Origin: Thermoplasmata archaeon
Lineage (GTDB): Archaea > Thermoplasmatota > Thermoplasmata > Thermoplasmatales > Thermoplasmataceae
Assembly (NCBI GenBank): GCA_021826785.1
Contig: JAKAYN010000032.1
Span: forward strand, 1 to 6,930
DNA length: 6,930 nt
Direction of reading: 5' to 3'
Of this stretch, positions 5,805-6,930 are shown in pieces. Numbering within the stretch: the stretch's first letter is position 1; each line of letters starts with the position of its first letter. The position numbers and the translations under genes are program-made. Below the pieces are notes generated by a model. The model saw only the letters and a program-made list of their open reading frames with translations, made no database searches and was not told where the DNA came from.

Positions 5805-6338
5805 ATGGAAAATGAGATTGAAAATGTAAGGGAATCTATATTAGAAAAATTTTCCATGATTGATCCTTTCATGGATTCATGCTATACAGTACCGGGTTCA
5901 TCAGGAATTAAAGGCAATCTTGAGTTAGAGGATGCAGAAATAGATCCTGAGAACATCTTTGTTATAGATAAAAATTATGCGATATACAAATCTATGGAAC
6001 CTTCAGTTATATATGTTGATTATTCTTATATAAGCAGTGATACAATATACGGTGAAAAGCCTGATGATGTTTTAAGGAAGTATAATATTTTAAACGATTA
6101 TAATAATCCAGCAGTGATACACTTCCTTCCATTTAACTGCAAGAAGTCCGTATTTAAAAGGCTATTTTCATCAACCGAGCTGAACGGTATATTAACACTT
6201 GATGATGCCGAGAGGATGATTTTAAATGATTACTTTTCAAAGGTTCTTTCATTTTTCACATATGAAAAAATTATAACAAACGATGAGGATATAAAAAGAT
6301 TGTTAAATGACAATAAGAATCTTGAATTCGTTGATTAA
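5805..6338 (+). CDS. Uncharacterised acidic cytoplasmic protein
   Basis: A 177-residue protein I do not recognise. It has no signal peptide or membrane helix and is rich in Asp, Glu, Asn and Tyr. Residues 1-20 (ENEIENVRESILEKFSM) and 131-150 (TLDDAERMILNDYFSKVLSF) look helical. The middle alternates hydrophobic strands, IFVIDKNYAIYKS (51-63) and SVIYVDYSYIS (67-77), and VIHFLPFNCKKSVFKRLF (104-121) is the only clearly basic patch. Cysteines occur at 26 and 112 only, so no zinc site is evident. Base and codon use match the neighbours. It lies 30 bp after the transporter but has its own likely promoter, and it converges on the minus-strand gene to its right. It may be a lineage-restricted Thermoplasmatales protein; no function is proposed. 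Confidence 0.75.
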   Translation: MENEIENVRESILEKFSMIDPFMDSCYTVPGSSGIKGNLELEDAEIDPENIFVIDKNYAIYKSMEPSVIYVDYSYISSDTIYGEKPDDVLRKYNILNDYNNPAVIHFLPFNCKKSVFKRLFSSTELNGILTLDDAERMILNDYFSKVLSFFTYEKIITNDEDIKRLLNDNKNLEFVD

Positions 6339-6376
6339 TTTAAAAATTATATTAATTTAAAATATTATAAATTTAT
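6339..6376. terminator. AT-only convergent intergenic region
   Basis: These 38 bases between two convergent genes are nearly all A and T, with short T tracts on both strands. They probably serve as the termination zone for both genes; there is no hairpin of note. Confidence 0.35.
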
Positions 6377-6930
6377 CTATGAGCTAATGCCGTTGTGGCT
6401 TACTATATCGCTTTCAACGCTGATAAATGTGTTGTTTGATATATAATTATTATATGAGTTTGCAAGCCATCTGCCTATCTGCTCCTGCACTATGGTATTA
6501 TCCGCTATTATTGTGTAATTTACATTTGGTGGCATGGGTTTTGCTGTTGATGGCATGTAGTTACTGTAAACAGCTATTGCATTTGTCTCGTTTGCAAGAT
6601 TCATATCGCTTGCATTGTCAAATGGTGGATTGTTTATCCTTTGGAAACTGCCCTCCTTTATGTAATTTCCTATGATTTTATTGTAAAGATCCTTTGCACC
6701 TGCAGCCTGGTTGTTTACTATAATTCCGTCCTCCAGACCACCGATAACCTTGTTATTAATAACGGTGTTATTATCAGCCTGCGAGAATGGGAAATCTGCA
6801 GCTATCACTATTGTACCAACGTAAGGGCCTGTTGGACCATGCGGCGTTAAAAGTGATCCTGTAACAAGGTTCTTTTCAACGGTTACATTTGATATCATCA
6901 TAAATGGACCCCAGGCAACTACTACAATAC
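6377..6930 (-). CDS. Beta-helix-like surface protein, C-terminal part (5' end outside window)
   Basis: The frame is open to the right edge of the window, so this is the last 183 or so residues of a longer protein; the ATG at 6901 is internal, preceded by in-frame IVVVAWGPF. The fragment has spaced short strands rich in Asn and Ile/Val: NVTVEKNLVTG, NNTVINNKVIGGLEDGIIVNN, YNKIIGNYIKEG, NYTIIADNTIV and NNYISNNTFIS. This is the ladder pattern of right-handed parallel beta-helices (NosD/pectate-lyase-like folds). Several Asn-x-Thr/Ser sites suggest an extracellular, glycosylated protein. There is no C-terminal membrane anchor; it stops at ...SHNGISS. The role could be polysaccharide binding or degradation, or structural; no catalytic residues can be assigned from this part. 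It converges on the orphan gene. Confidence 0.7.
   Translation of the reverse strand, partial: IVVVAWGPFMMISNVTVEKNLVTGSLLTPHGPTGPYVGTIVIAADFPFSQADNNTVINNKVIGGLEDGIIVNNQAAGAKDLYNKIIGNYIKEGSFQRINNPPFDNASDMNLANETNAIAVYSNYMPSTAKPMPPNVNYTIIADNTIVQEQIGRWLANSYNNYISNNTFISVESDIVSHNGISS

Noticed and set aside
6427..6850. Plus-strand ORFs opposite the beta-helix gene
   Set aside because: They have Cys/Leu-rich composition typical of antisense frames, while the minus strand shows a clear repeat pattern and matches the codon use of the window.

Overview
The window looks like chromosomal DNA from an AT-rich archaeon of the Thermoplasmatales, most like Picrophilus or Ferroplasma. The reasons are the low GC content, heavy use of ATA (Ile) and AGG (Arg) codons, TATA boxes centred about 24 bp before start codons with no room for a leader (leaderless genes), T-rich intergenic termination tracts instead of hairpins, and protein families typical of Thermoplasmata and other archaea (a DUF1286-like membrane protein and surface proteins with a GLPxGxxWSVTV-type domain). 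The genus is an inference; there is no rRNA in the window.

Left part (1-2437): the C-terminal part of an ABC-2 type exporter permease, cut by the window start; a DUF996-like polytopic membrane protein; a DUF1286/YdjM-like membrane protein with conserved His and Asp residues; and a complete PEBP-family (YbhB/YbcL) protein. All are on the + strand. The second and fourth have their own leaderless promoters, so this is a row of single genes and not an operon.

Middle (2438-4311): an AT-rich spacer, then a 546-residue secreted, membrane-anchored surface protein. It starts at TTG behind a very good Shine-Dalgarno sequence, unlike its leaderless neighbours.

Right part (4312-5774): a TPP riboswitch (about 4426-4510) with its own TATA box, followed by a major facilitator superfamily transporter. 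The pairing makes uptake of thiamine or a thiamine precursor the best functional guess for the transporter. A 12-codon ORF begins two bases after the aptamer. Its only possible ribosome site is the conserved GGAGGGA of the aptamer, and its stop overlaps the transporter start. This gives a testable model for translational control, and it is the most interesting structure in the window.

End (5775-6930): an acidic, soluble orphan protein of 177 residues with a leaderless promoter, converging on a minus-strand gene cut by the window end. That gene encodes the C-terminal part of an Asn-rich, beta-helix-like surface protein. There is no stretch over 300 bp without a gene, and I found no tRNA, rRNA, CRISPR array or insertion sequence.
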